NCBI RefSeq assembly: GCF_008831285.2
Contig: NC_045138.2
Location: 2,396,143-2,460,142 of the forward strand
DNA: 64,000 bases
Direction: 5' to 3'
Source of the DNA: Nymphaea colorata
Lineage: Eukaryota > Streptophyta > Magnoliopsida > Nymphaeales > Nymphaeaceae
The notes under the pieces are model-generated. The model was not told the DNA's origin and did no database searches. It saw only the letters and a program-made list of their open reading frames with translations. Below, in pieces: positions 40,501 to 58,510 of the stretch (positions within the stretch are counted from its first letter, which is position 1; every line of letters begins with the position of its first letter). The position numbers and the translations under genes are program-made.

Positions 40501-41377
40501 TTTTTTTTTTAAAAATTTTTAAGGAAGACCCCGGGGGCCCATGCAAGCCCTGCCATAACTCCATCCGTTGGAAACTCATGATATGATTATATTGGATAAG
40601 TGCTTTAAATAGAAAAGCACACAGGAGAATATAAAGACGTGGATCCCTAAGCATATCATTGTAAAATAAAATCAAAACAATTTATTTTCTTTTTTATTAA
40701 AACTTCAGTTAAAGTTGTTCACGGACTGATAGTACAAACTTCGCTGCTTACGGATGGTTCTCGGTAAAACCATTGTTTTGGTAAGACTTGGATATTGTTT
40801 AATTTGATACTTTTTACTATTTATAAATGAAAAGAAACATTGCTTTTTTTTTTTCCCCCTCTTATCAATCAAACACGGGTGAAGTAAAGTTTTGCCTCGA
40901 AAAATTTGGCCATCAATTAAACACGGTCCTTAATTTTTGAGGCCTGTCGAACTGCTCAAGTGTACCATCTTAACTTAGTATCAAACACGGGAAACTATCG
41001 AAAATGCTCTAATTAATTATAACTCATGTCTTAAGAACTAGATATGGATGACAAAAAATAGACGAAACAGTGACGTTTTTTTAATGAAAATTGTGGCTTC
41101 TCTTAAAAAATTATAGAAGGTGATTGATTTTACTAAGCAAAAATTTGCTCGAAAATGCAAATTCTTAAAGATTTTTTTTAATGTCTACTTAAGGAAGCCA
41201 ATTTCCTTGCAAAACCTCAAAATCATTTCATTCTTTGGAGTTTTGCCGGACAGTGCATCTTTTAGTGTTTCAGTGACCTTATTCGAACATCTGTTCACCT
41301 AATTCCGGAAAAAATTATCCAAGAGTTGCGACGAGGTAAGAAGAGGTGAAGGTGGGAAGGAGAAACCCAGAAAAGGC
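37576..41377. other. AT-rich intergenic DNA
   Basis: No gene recognised. It includes poly-A and poly-T runs (38924-38942, 39510-39531), (TA)n at 39283-39305, and several blocks of tatata/aaattttaaa sequence (39640-39950, 40430-40520) ending in ggggccaaggcccc (39955-39969) and ccccgggggcccatgc (40530-40545). These look like related repeat ends. The far right should hold the promoter of OPR copy A, but no TATA box was assigned. Confidence 0.5.
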
Positions 41378-43610
<2,233 letters not shown>

Positions 43611-44464
43611 GTTTTCACCATCCCCTGCATCGTTGTAGAAATTCCTTTTGGTGTGTGGTTTGCTCCATAAGTAGAGGTTGCCAACCAACTCGCATAATAT
43701 AGTCTCTATGGCATCCTCCATCTGGCAGGAGATGGTTGTGTTATTATGCATTTTCCTTTTTTCCAAAATTCAAACTTGAATTTTCTTGTTTTGGTTCTTT
43801 AAGTTGTCTAGTCTTGTAAGTGTTGGGAGTGCAATTCTCAATGTAGGGATGCATTGTAGTTCTGCTGAGTGAGCTTCTCATAACACAGAGTTCAGGCGGT
43901 TTATGATCCAGCCTGCAATTCTTTTGCTCAGTTCAATGGGTTCTATTTCTAGTCCTTGTGTGGCATTATTGTTATAGTATGGCTGTACCGTATACTTGGC
44001 TGATGGCAGATATCTGATCTAACTTTTGGTAGACTTTGCTGCATTTCTATTCTACTTTGTTCGCTAAAAAACCTGGCTCAAGAATACTTGGTAGTCATTA
44101 CACATTCTCCATGAAGTAGTAGTTAGATCAATTGAGACCAAAGATCACCCACACTTGCCGTCACTGTTTTGTGTCCTATATGATTTTATAGTAAGCTTAT
44201 TGTATAGCCAATGGGTTATATTTTGTGTGATATAGTTTTCTTTTAGAAACGAGCAAAGGAATTACGCTTGGATTTTGGGGATTAGAGTTCTATTATTGGT
44301 TTCATTTACATTTCTGTCGACCCTAAGATGACTGTGATAGGTCAACCAAGAGCTAAGTGTGAAAAAGTTCCACTGATTGGTAGTCTTCCATTCAAATTAT
44401 TTCCATGTGCTTAAGACTTTGCTTCTAGTACAGTGGGCTTCTGGTTACAACTGATTTCTGAGGC
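43611..44464. other. 3' flank of OPR copy A
   Basis: Presumed 3' UTR followed by spacer; no second gene seen. T-rich, with a candidate polyadenylation region after 43750. Confidence 0.5.
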
Positions 44465-45110
44465 AGGTCCTTGTGCTTCTCATTGAAAATTGCTATTTGG
44501 ACCTAGCATTAGATCAGCTGAACTTGGCTTTATATTGAAAGGAAGGCACGAAGATCTTTGTACGCTTAATCCAAACCTATATCTGATAAGATGTGCTGAC
44601 GATACACACACACACACAAACACGTTCTATGGACTTGAAACAACTTTGCAGAAAGAAGTTCTAGATGGCCATCACAAATTGAAAATGTTCCGTTCTTCTG
44701 CCGCTGTGGCATTTATCTGTGCTTCTGTTTGGAAGGGAGCTTAGATGCAGCAACCGTGGATTTCGGATATAGAATAGTTACCTTTCTGCTATGTTGGCTT
44801 TTAGAAAATTGGTTCATTTTTTTAAATCTGGACAGAAATGCATCGTTTTCATTTTCTCTTCTTGGTTCAGATCTATGCCAGCTGAGGTGCGGCAGACTCT
44901 TGGTATATGCCATAGTTGCACCTGGGCTATTGAACTTTGTACCTTCTTCAACTCGTCTTAGGTCCAATCCCTTAGGTGTGGCAGTTTACAGAAGCATGAT
45001 TCTTACAATCTTTTCACAGGAACTTAACCTTCAAGATGAAAGAAACAAATTGAAGCTCTCTCTTTCTCTCTCTCATATACTCCTTTCATGAAATTCGGGT
45101 TGGTGTTAGC
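44465..45110. repeat. Duplicated intergenic segment, partner of 57883-58510
   Basis: Shares long collinear similarity with the DNA downstream of OPR copy C, for example ttgtgcttct...attgaa, ttatattgaa, ggcacgaagatct/ggcatgaaggtct, tctgataa, and gccgctgtggcatttatctg/gcctctgtggcatttgtctg. It shows that the array grew by block duplication, not by single genes alone. It contains a (CA)n run at 44606-44619. Open frames here (such as 44729-45091) are not conserved as coding. Confidence 0.7.
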
Positions 45111-45122
45111 GCCATTTGGCAT
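45086..45122 (+). pseudogene. Crumb of OPR intron 1/exon 2 boundary
   Basis: The sequence ctttcatgaaattcgggttggtgttagcgccatt, split here as ctttcatgaaattc then gggttggtgttagcgccatt, copies the intron 1 end and exon 2 start of OPR B almost exactly, then diverges. A CT-rich tract precedes it as in the real genes. No further exon follows, so it is a truncated relic. Confidence 0.6.
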
Positions 45123-46189
45123 GAAAAAAGCAAACTTGGTTATGTGCATTCATGCACAGGGGTGTGCGATGACAAAAATGTCCCTATTAAATAAAAAGAA
45201 ACTTTTGAAAGGGGTAAAAAAAGGATTGTAAAAAAAAAGTCTAAAATATCCACTACTTCATAAAAAATTTTGAAAATGTTTCATCTCCCTTTTGGTTTAT
45301 ACTTGTTGCATGCAACTCAATCTCTGAAAAGCCAGTCAAGAAGTGATTCTACAACTGCTACTGGTTTGTGTCATTCACGATCATTTGTAAATCGTGCCTT
45401 GATACTTGTAAGTCCAAATTGGTATCATCATGTAATAATTTTAAGAGCACAAATATTTTCTTGAATTAAAAATCCAAGGTGAGTCCCCTCAAGTTGTTAC
45501 CATATGAAAAAGGTCAAAAACTATTTTCGGATTGGTCTCATCACTGTGACATAATTGTGCAGGAGCATATCACATCCAGACAAGTGGTCGAACGTAGCCT
45601 TTACATGAATTTCACCATCACTTTCAGCCGATTCAAGTCAACAGCAATGTCTATCATATCAAATCTGAATCTGAGTTTTGATCCGATAAGCACAGCCTTC
45701 GTGTACAACAATTCTAGTTGTTGGCTTGGCTTGTGATGATCCACTTCACCGGTCCCTGCTTCTGGTGTTCACCACAGAAACAGAAGAAGTCAAGGGTTCG
45801 GTGCAGAAGTGGGGACACGCAAAACACATGCAAATCAGAGGAAATGACAACAGACGGAGAGAGGGTAATGGACGGAGTTGTCAGTGCGGACAGGAAGCGT
45901 CACATTGATTAAGAATCGACTGCAGAGACGACACAGAATCTTCTCCTCCACTGCTGCATGCACAGCCACCACCACCGCTGTCGGTTGCGTGGGCAAGCTG
46001 CCTACGTTCCCCCTCCCAAGACTTACGCCCTACGACTGCTCTTGTCCTCTACATCATCATCCAGCTAGAGGTACATTAATCCTCCCTCTTTCTATGCTTG
46101 TTAGAAGTAACACTCTTAATACCCCAATAATATATCCCACTCTCACATAAACATTTAAGCTAAAAATTGGACACTCTTGATGCCTGCCA
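45123..46189. other. Intergenic DNA between OPR A and the LINE fragment
   Basis: No gene recognised. Parts (about 45345-45420 and 45530-45590) resemble 59590-59640 and 59740-59790, so the duplicated downstream block extends here in degenerate form. GC-richer frames at 45718-46150 show no known domain. Confidence 0.5.
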
Positions 46190-47117
46190 CAGACTTCATT
46201 ATTGAAGCTATGCTGAAAGAAATCTTATCAGCAAACAAAAAAGAGTCAGTACGGGGAAGTTTTTTGATGGGGAAGGAAGAATGAGCTCCCGAGACTTCAT
46301 TTTTCCTTTCAAACCTCTTACAAAGACTTCCATGATTAAGATAGACAGGTTTGGAGATAGAGGATCCCTCTGCCGAAGGCCCCTAAGGGTATTGCATCTT
46401 CTTCCTTCTACACCGTTTATCAAGACTGCATATGAGACTGTACCAACATACTGTATCAATAGATCAATCCATCGACTGTGGAATACTAGCTTTAACAAAG
46501 GACCATGAGACCTGTCATACACAGGTCAACTTTCAAGCAAAAAGCTTCTTGCTTGCTTCTATTTAGCCTATCCACCATCACATTTGCCAGCACTTTGATC
46601 ATGAATGATCCTATTTTTGATGAATGCTCCATGAGAGCTACCAATGACATACACAAGAATACCTTGCAATCTGTTCACCATTACCTTAGAGTGGATCTTA
46701 TAAATCGAGTTGCATAGAAATGTTATAAGTCTAAAGTCCTCATTAGATTCTAGACCAACATACCCAACATTCTTGAAAAAAATAGTTCGGGAAACCATAT
46801 GATCCTACCTGCCCTTTCTTTATTCAAAGTCGGCCTCATAAGGAATTCATTTTCCTCCCTCAATACTTTCGGCCTCTCTTCTATAGTATTATCATATCAC
46901 TGGAAGCTCTGTTGTCATTGTAGAATGATTCAAAATACTCATGGGAGGCTTGCAAGATACCATCCTGCTCTTCAACAACCTGATTCCCTACTTTCATTTT
47001 AACAATATGATTTCTTGAATTCCTACCTTTAGCCATGACCTGAACAAATTTGTTATTCTTCTCTTCTTCTTTGAGCCATCGAATTTTTGCCATGTTTTTC
47101 CATAGAACTTCCTCCAC
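46190..47117 (-). mobile_element. LINE (L1-type) reverse transcriptase fragment
   Basis: Three minus-strand frames in collinear order match plant L1 reverse transcriptase. At 47117-46881 is WLKEEEKNNKF...KGRNSRNHI. At 46798-46568 is FRLITFLCNSIYKIHSKVM then FIKNRIIHDQ. At 46522-46208 is FHSRWIDLLIQYV...NGVEG then GLRQRDPLSPN (family GLRQGDPLSP) and IMEVFVRGL. It is frameshifted between blocks, lacks ORF1, endonuclease, the YADD-type catalytic block and a poly-A end, and is therefore a dead fragment truncated at both ends. It interrupts the duplicated downstream block of copy A; no counterpart was seen after copy C. Confidence 0.85.
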
Positions 47118-47215
47118 GAGGTTCTATGGAAGCTTTCATGTGCATCCCCTCCAACTTTCAAGATGAATAAAACAAATTGAAGCTTTCTTTCTGTTCTTTC
47201 TCTCTCTCCTTCTCT

Positions 47216-47262
47216 CTCATACATCTTCATGAATTCCTGGGCGGTGTATGCACCATTTGGTA
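47216..47262 (+). pseudogene. Second crumb of OPR intron 1/exon 2 boundary
   Basis: After a CT-rich tract, acatcttcatgaattcc followed by tgggcggtgtatgcaccatt resembles the exon 2 start of OPR genes. It then continues tggtatgaa, as in the crumb at 45086 (tggcatgaa) and unlike the working genes. The two crumbs therefore share a history. Confidence 0.5.
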
Positions 47263-48828
47263 TGAACATGCACTGGAAAGAGTCCAGAATCAAATGATCG
47301 TCCTAATTATTTTGTTTTCTTTTATTTGATAAGCGACCTGAGGTCAGGCAAATGACTGGCAGTACCATATGTCAAATGACTTAGTGGGGATTGAAATCCT
47401 CTTCATCTCCCTCAAGAGAGGCAGATGAATCTCGTGTTAGCTGGAGATTGCTTTCTGAGAACTCCTCTTCCCGTTTTTTACCGTTCTGTGATGCCATCCA
47501 CAGGTTGAATGCGTACCACCTACGGCACCCCATTGAAATTTACATCGAGAGACCGATCTTTTGCCGGATATTGTTCAAGTTCCGTGCCCTTTGAAAAGAC
47601 ATTGTGGCACCTAACTCTCGACTAAAACTGATGGCTGGAGATTTCAGGAAGATTAACCATGGTTAGATACAGTAGAAGTGTCAAAGTATCCAAAGGCTGT
47701 AAGCAGGAAGAGAGAGAACACACTTTATCAAACAAAAACTGAAAAGCGACGTTCTATACGGATCTTAACCATGAAATTTACTTTCGATATTTTTTACTTT
47801 TCAAGTATGAAAGGTTTGGTAGCAGAAGAAGAAGCGGTGCTTTTTTGAGATATCAGGCCAGAAAGTTAGCTTCTGAATAGACTCTTAACCAGAAAGGGAT
47901 TTTAAATCTATTGAATGCAATTCCAGAGGACAGAAAAGCTACTATATATCACTATATGATGATAAGATTGCTTCTAAATTTAATACAAAATTCCAATTCA
48001 GATTTGAATTTGCATCTAAAAGTTGGATGCAAATTAGATTCGTTGTGAAATCAGATTTCAGATATAATTTTTCTTTTTTCTTATTTGACTATAAGTTCAA
48101 GTCAAAATATAAGAATATGAAAAAAAAATTAGATATATATGTACTTCGAATTCGATTCATTAACATCTCTAATAAAATGCTCTCTATTAAAAGTCTAATA
48201 ACAAAAATCAAAAGAAAGAAGGTTCACGTTTAAATATCGAAGGTTGAATTACAAACATTTCATCTTCACTATTTCATTGTATCTAAAGGTTCATGTGCCT
48301 TCATAATTAATAAAAAACGACTAATATTTGAACAAATAACAAATCACTGTTCAATTTTGAGAGGGTATTTGGATAACACCCATCCAAAATTTGAAACAAA
48401 AATCTAACGTTTAAAAACCTGATTTCCTGTGGTTGAGATAATTTGATTTTAAAAAAGAAATATCTTTGTTGATCTTTTATCTTTCACATTATATATTTTC
48501 TGCTTATACAAAAAGATAATCCCTTTTATAAACTGAGGTATTATGGAAATTATATGGACATTATGCACAAGACCGTGCATATAACCAGCTAATTACCGAA
48601 AACATCCTCCTCCATCTCCAGAATTTTCTTGCCCAAACCGGTTTTATGGGTTCACATCTAATTATGTACATAAAAAATTTCATGCGCCAATACGATTAGA
48701 AAATGCTTTTATTTGATAGATTTTTTTTTTCATAATGACAAAATGAAAAATAAAAAAAGCGAAAAAACTTAAGAATACAAATTTTATTCAATAATTTATC
48801 TCAAAAAACCATTTGTCACGAGGTTTGC
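47263..48828. other. Upstream region of OPR copy B
   Basis: No gene recognised. It contains a fragment of the AT-rich gaatccgaat repeat family at about 47960-48180. The frame at 47391-47594 has no recognisable domain. The right end is the promoter of copy B. Confidence 0.5.
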
Positions 48829-48836
48829 TATAAAAT
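48829..48836 (+). promoter_or_regulatory. TATA box of OPR copy B
   Basis: TATAAAAT lies 93 bp before the ATG at 48922, in the context ggtttgcTATAAAATgga, which aligns with the upstream regions of copies C and D. A GA-rich leader (about 48896-48920) precedes the ATG. Confidence 0.7.
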
Positions 48837-48921
48837 GGATTGAAGGTTCGTCCCTGCCGCCTGTGTGCGCGCGCTTACTTACGTTGGTAGTAGTGAGAGA
48901 AACAAGAGAGAGAGAGAGGGG

Positions 48922-52391
<3,470 letters not shown>

Positions 52392-52395
52392 ACTT

Positions 52396-52563
52396 TATAC
52401 ACAGTGGCAGAGCCACATGGTGACTGGTGTGGGCAACTGCCCACACCAGCTTCACAAAGTTTATTTGTTTTTACATTAGCAATTTGATATATATAAGTGC
52501 CCGCTAAAAGTATAGAACATATTGAATTAGTGTCCACACCAGTCAAAATTTCTGGCTCCGCTA
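52396..52563. mobile_element. MITE in the 3' flank of OPR B
   Basis: Inverted ends: the left reads cagtggcagagcca, the right reads tggctccgctagtg. It sits between actttatac and ctatacatg. In copy C the same place reads agactctacatgttc without the element, so C shows the empty site and the flanking (c)tatac is probably part of the target duplication. It includes ctggtgtgggcaactgccca, a strong hairpin. Confidence 0.75.
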
Positions 52564-53420
52564 GTGTCTATACATGTTCTTCAGACAAAGTTGTAGGGGA
52601 GGAGGTGTGTGTCTATCCACGCACTGTGCAGGCAAGTCCTGACAAGAGAATAGGACTTCCATGAAAGGACATGTATTGGTTTTGGATCTGGGTATGATCC
52701 GGCTTGATCCAGCTGTATTTAAGTTTAAACTGTTTTAGGGCCCTCCATGCACACAACTGCAGGCCTGTTGTTTTGTTATGTACTTATGTTCTCTTGAGTC
52801 CCATGTAATTTGTAATGTGTTTTTTTTTTTTGGGAAAAAATGGGATAAATGAAATTTCCATTTAAAGCTTCAAAATGTGTGTTTTTTTTTAAACATTACA
52901 AACGAAAAAAAAGTAAAAAAATGCATTTTTTGGTGTTTTTTCCATTTTGTTCATGTTTTTTAATGCCAAACAGTTTTTTTATTTTTTTATTTTTGTTTAT
53001 TGCAAATTTACTTATTTTTTGATGTTTGTGTTATTAGTTTCTCACTTATTTTATTTCCCATCATTTTAGTTTTTCTTTTTAAAATTTATCGTATTTTCCT
53101 CTTATTTGTCTAAATCTTTTCAAACTTGTTGGTACTATAACTAAGAAAAACTTACCGTTTAAAACTCAAGAAAGAAAGGAGAGCGACGTGCAAGCTGAAG
53201 CACGATGGGAAGCAGAATCTTGAGCCACCGAAAGCATGCCCTGTACTCTAAGAAAGTAAAGGGTTGGGTAGAGGCTTTGGCCTTTTGCTGGTCGATGTGA
53301 AACCCCGCTCATTAGGGTTGATACTTGTGCTATTTAGCTCCACCCACCCTAAAGAAAAAAAAAAGAAAAAAAAGAAAATGGTATGTATCTATTATATGCT
53401 TATATATACGCCCATGCTAC
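52564..53420. other. 3' flank of OPR B and spacer
   Basis: 3' UTR similarity to copy C continues (gacaaagttgtaggggagg, cttccatgaaaggacatg, tttggatctgggtatgatc). From about 52820 the DNA is T-rich, poly-T/poly-A spacer. A possible dispersed-repeat stretch lies at about 53180-53350, ending in an A-rich tail. No gene seen. Confidence 0.55.
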
Positions 53421-53725
53421 CAAGTTGGACACTGAAGATAGGAATCCAAATCCACTCATGAGAAAGCATTTGTATATGTATATGCACTAGATTTTGACAA
53501 AAAAATATAGGATGGTATAACTCATCCACTGAAAATGGGTAAAACTTAATCGTCTAAGACACAGGTTGATTTTTCCAAGTATCTATGAAATAAATGGAAT
53601 AACAGTAATAAGTAAATGAAATAACAAAAAAGAGTGGCGAAGATACCTCTCTCTATAAACACATACACACAAAAGGAGATCAGATTTTGATAATCAAGTG
53701 TAGGTAAAACCCTAACAACTTTCTT
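53421..53725 (+). repeat. Duplicated OPR promoter-proximal block, left copy
   Basis: Collinear with 54893-55255. Shared strings include aagttggacact, ctcatccactgaa, gggtaaaact, ggttgatttttccaagtat, agagtggcgaagatacct and tttgataatcaag. In the right copy this block leads directly into the promoter and exon 1 of OPR C; here it leads into an OPR intron 1 relic without exon 1. Confidence 0.75.
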
Positions 53726-53847
53726 TGTTTTCTCTTTTTGATAGGGGACAAAGGTGGAGCCAGAGTTTTTTTTCCACAAGGCACTAAATGTATAATTAAC
53801 AAATTCTCAATTGACCATGGAGTAGTGATCCTGATCTCCGGCCCTCG

Positions 53848-53925
53848 TAGGGGAATTGTATTTGATATACTGTTGTTGTGTTCTCTCTCTCTCTCTCTCT
53901 TTTGAAATGGGTGCATGTGGAAATA
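53848..53925 (+). pseudogene. OPR intron 1 relic without exons
   Basis: gtaggggaattgtatttgatatactg plus a CT run and tttgaaatgggtgcatgtg match intron 1 of OPR C at 55580-55645 (split here: gtaggggaactgtactcg, atatactg, ttttgaaatgagtgcatgtg). With the promoter block just upstream it marks a deleted OPR copy that has lost exon 1 and everything from exon 2 on. Confidence 0.6.
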
Positions 53926-54131
53926 CAAGATGTGCACTGGAAAGAGCCGAGGCGCCTCAGTGTACACACACTTAACAACACTGGTTTGGACAAATAATAG
54001 ATCACCGTTCAACTTTTGAGAGCGCATTTGGATAATATTCCCTTAAACATGTATTTTTGTTTAAACGATAAGATTTATAGGACACTCACATAATGTTCCT
54101 TCTTCCAAACGACCCATAACCGACTTTCCTA

Positions 54132-54164
54132 GTTGGGTACAGAGAGAGAGAGAGAGAGAGAGAA
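54132..54164. repeat. GA microsatellite
   Basis: An (AG)n run within the spacer upstream of OPR C. A CT run lies at 53882-53901. The spacer at 53926-54892 has no recognised gene. Confidence 0.85.
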
Positions 54165-54892
54165 AGTAATCTATAATTGATCCATATTAGATATCGTTTC
54201 ACCATAGTTGGTTTGCAATTGCTTTGCCTCTAATTGATGAAAGAGTTGGGGGGTCTTTGATAGCCTCAAATTTGAGATCTTTAGGATTTGGAAACTCCAG
54301 ATTTAAGATTAAACCCTCGCCCCTCAGATCATAAATCCGACCTTTTTCCACTGCAAAGAAGTAAAATGAGGATCTTAAGTGTGGATCTAGGTTTGATCTA
54401 GGATCCGTAGGTCGATGATCCATAGATTTTACCTTGGATCCTTTGCCACATCACTGAACGCACACCATGTCATCCAAATAAGAAGCTATCAAATTTCTAG
54501 CTAATCTTAATTTATTTTCCACCTTAGGAAGACCTAGCGACATTTTTTTTTAAGTTGGTAAGACTTATACCAGATGATGTAACAGAACTATTTAACTCAA
54601 AAGTCTTAAATTAATCATACTTATGCGGTTTAGTACCTTGTTTCCCCTTAAAAGAAAGACGGAGAGAAGCTACGCCATTAAAGTTCTAATCTCAGCCATG
54701 AGCGTCAGATTCCTGAGCTTATGAAGAAAAAGGCCCACTGGGAAATAAGAAATTGGATAAGCTATGAACAGAAGATAATTTACTTTAGAAATAAACAAAA
54801 GTTTATGTTATTTATTTTGACTTTGATTGACTGATTTTTTTCTTCTTTTAATTTCAACATTTTTTTTTTCCAAATTGCTCATACTATTACTA

Positions 54893-55255
54893 CCAAGTTG
54901 GACACTTGAACATAGGAATCCAATTCAACCCATGAGAAAGCATTCTACCGTGGATGTAGGCCAAACAGCTGAACCACGTAATCTTTGTGTGTGTTCCCTC
55001 TCGCTTTCTCTCTCTCAACTGTCCCCAAAATATCAGTTTAGATGGATCGAATGGAGGTTGATATAACTCATCCACTGAAGATGGGTAAAACTTTGTCATA
55101 GGTGAGGCAAAAACTAAGAAGCGGGTTGATTTTTCCAAGTATCCATGAAATTAAATGAAATAGAAGTATGAAAGTAATGAAATAACGGAAAAGAGTGGCG
55201 AAGATACCTTCAGATTTTGATAATCAAGCGTAGGTAAAACCCCAACAACTCTCTG
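54893..55255 (+). repeat. Duplicated OPR promoter-proximal block, right copy
   Basis: Right partner of 53421-53725, lying 190-550 bp upstream of the OPR C start codon. Its presence next to an intact gene identifies the left copy as the upstream part of a lost one. Confidence 0.75.
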
Positions 55256-55330
55256 TTTCCTTTCATCTCAAAATGAAGCGATACCACCTTATAGAAGGAT
55301 TCTCAGAAGACCATATGTCACTAGGTTTGC

Positions 55331-55338
55331 CATAAAAT
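55331..55338 (+). promoter_or_regulatory. Altered TATA box of OPR copy C
   Basis: CATAAAAT stands at the position of TATAAAAT in copy B and TATAAAAG in copy D, in an otherwise matching context (ggtttgcCATAAAATgga). The first T of the box is C here. Confidence 0.6.
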
Positions 55339-55444
55339 GGATTGAAGGTTCGTCCCTGCCGTCTGCAGGCCCTTCCTTATGTTGGTAGTGAGGGAGTAGC
55401 CAGAGAAACGAGAGATTGAGACGGAGAGGGAGTGGAGGGAAGCC

Positions 55445-57588
<2,144 letters not shown>

Positions 57589-57882
57589 ACTCTACATGTT
57601 CATCAAACAAAGTTATAGGGGAGGTGTGTGTATGCACACATTGTGGAGCCTAGTCCTGACAAAAGATTGGGACTTCCATGAAAGGACATGCATTCGTTTG
57701 GATCTGGGTATGATCAGGACCGATTTATGCTGTATTTAGGGCCCTGGAGGTACACAACTGCAGACCTTTATTTTGATATGTATTGATGTTTTCTTGAGTC
57801 TCATGTAATTTGTGTTTTTATGTTTCAATGAAATTAAGGCAAGCCTAAGAGATTGAGGACAACTTGACATTTTTAAGAAAGG
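57589..57882 (+). other. 3' UTR of OPR C
   Basis: Similar to the 3' flank of copy B but without its MITE. Candidate polyadenylation lies around 57810-57840 (tttatgtttcaatgaaatt). Confidence 0.5.
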
Positions 57883-58510
57883 TCGTTGTGCTTCTTGTTG
57901 AAGATTACCATTTAGACTTGGCATTAAATCACATGAACTTGGTTTTATATTGAAGAGAAAGGCATGAAGGTCTTATTAAATTTAATCTAGACTTACATCT
58001 GATAATATGTATGGGCGATACATATGCCATTGTGTTCCATGGAGCTCATCAAAAGAACTTGTAGTTGAGTTCCTCACATTAAAGATGTTCCTATCTGCAG
58101 CCTCTGTGGCATTTGTCTGTAGTTCTGTTTGCAACCGAGCTTTGGATGTTGCATTTCTGATATGGACAAGTTTTCTTTCTGCCTATGGCTTTTAGAAAAG
58201 TTTGGGTTGAAGTCTTCTGTATTTTGTTGTCTGGACAGGATTACACCTTCTCCCTTCTCTCTTTCTGGTTCAGGCATAAGCAAGCTGAGAACCGACAGAC
58301 TCTTGCCATATGCCTAGTTGCACCTGAGATATCGAGCTCTTCACCTTCTTCAACCTGGTCTTAGGTCCAACCTTTTAGTCAGTCAGATGGATCTCTTATT
58401 GTTTGTTTACAGAAAAAAAGTATGATTTCCTGGATCTTTTTTTCAGGAACTAGACCTCAAGAGGAATAAAATGAACTGAAGCTTTCTCTCTCATGAAATT
58501 GGATTGGTTG
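57883..58510. repeat. Duplicated intergenic segment, partner of 44465-45110
   Basis: Right-hand copy of the segment found downstream of OPR A. It ends with ggaataaaatgaactgaagctttctctctcatgaaatt, given here in pieces (aactgaagctttctctctc, then atgaaattggattgg), a third, weaker echo of the OPR exon 2 boundary crumbs. Confidence 0.7.

Noticed and set aside
47391-47594. 67-codon frame upstream of OPR B
   Set aside because: No known domain, no splice signals in phase, and no counterpart upstream of C or D.
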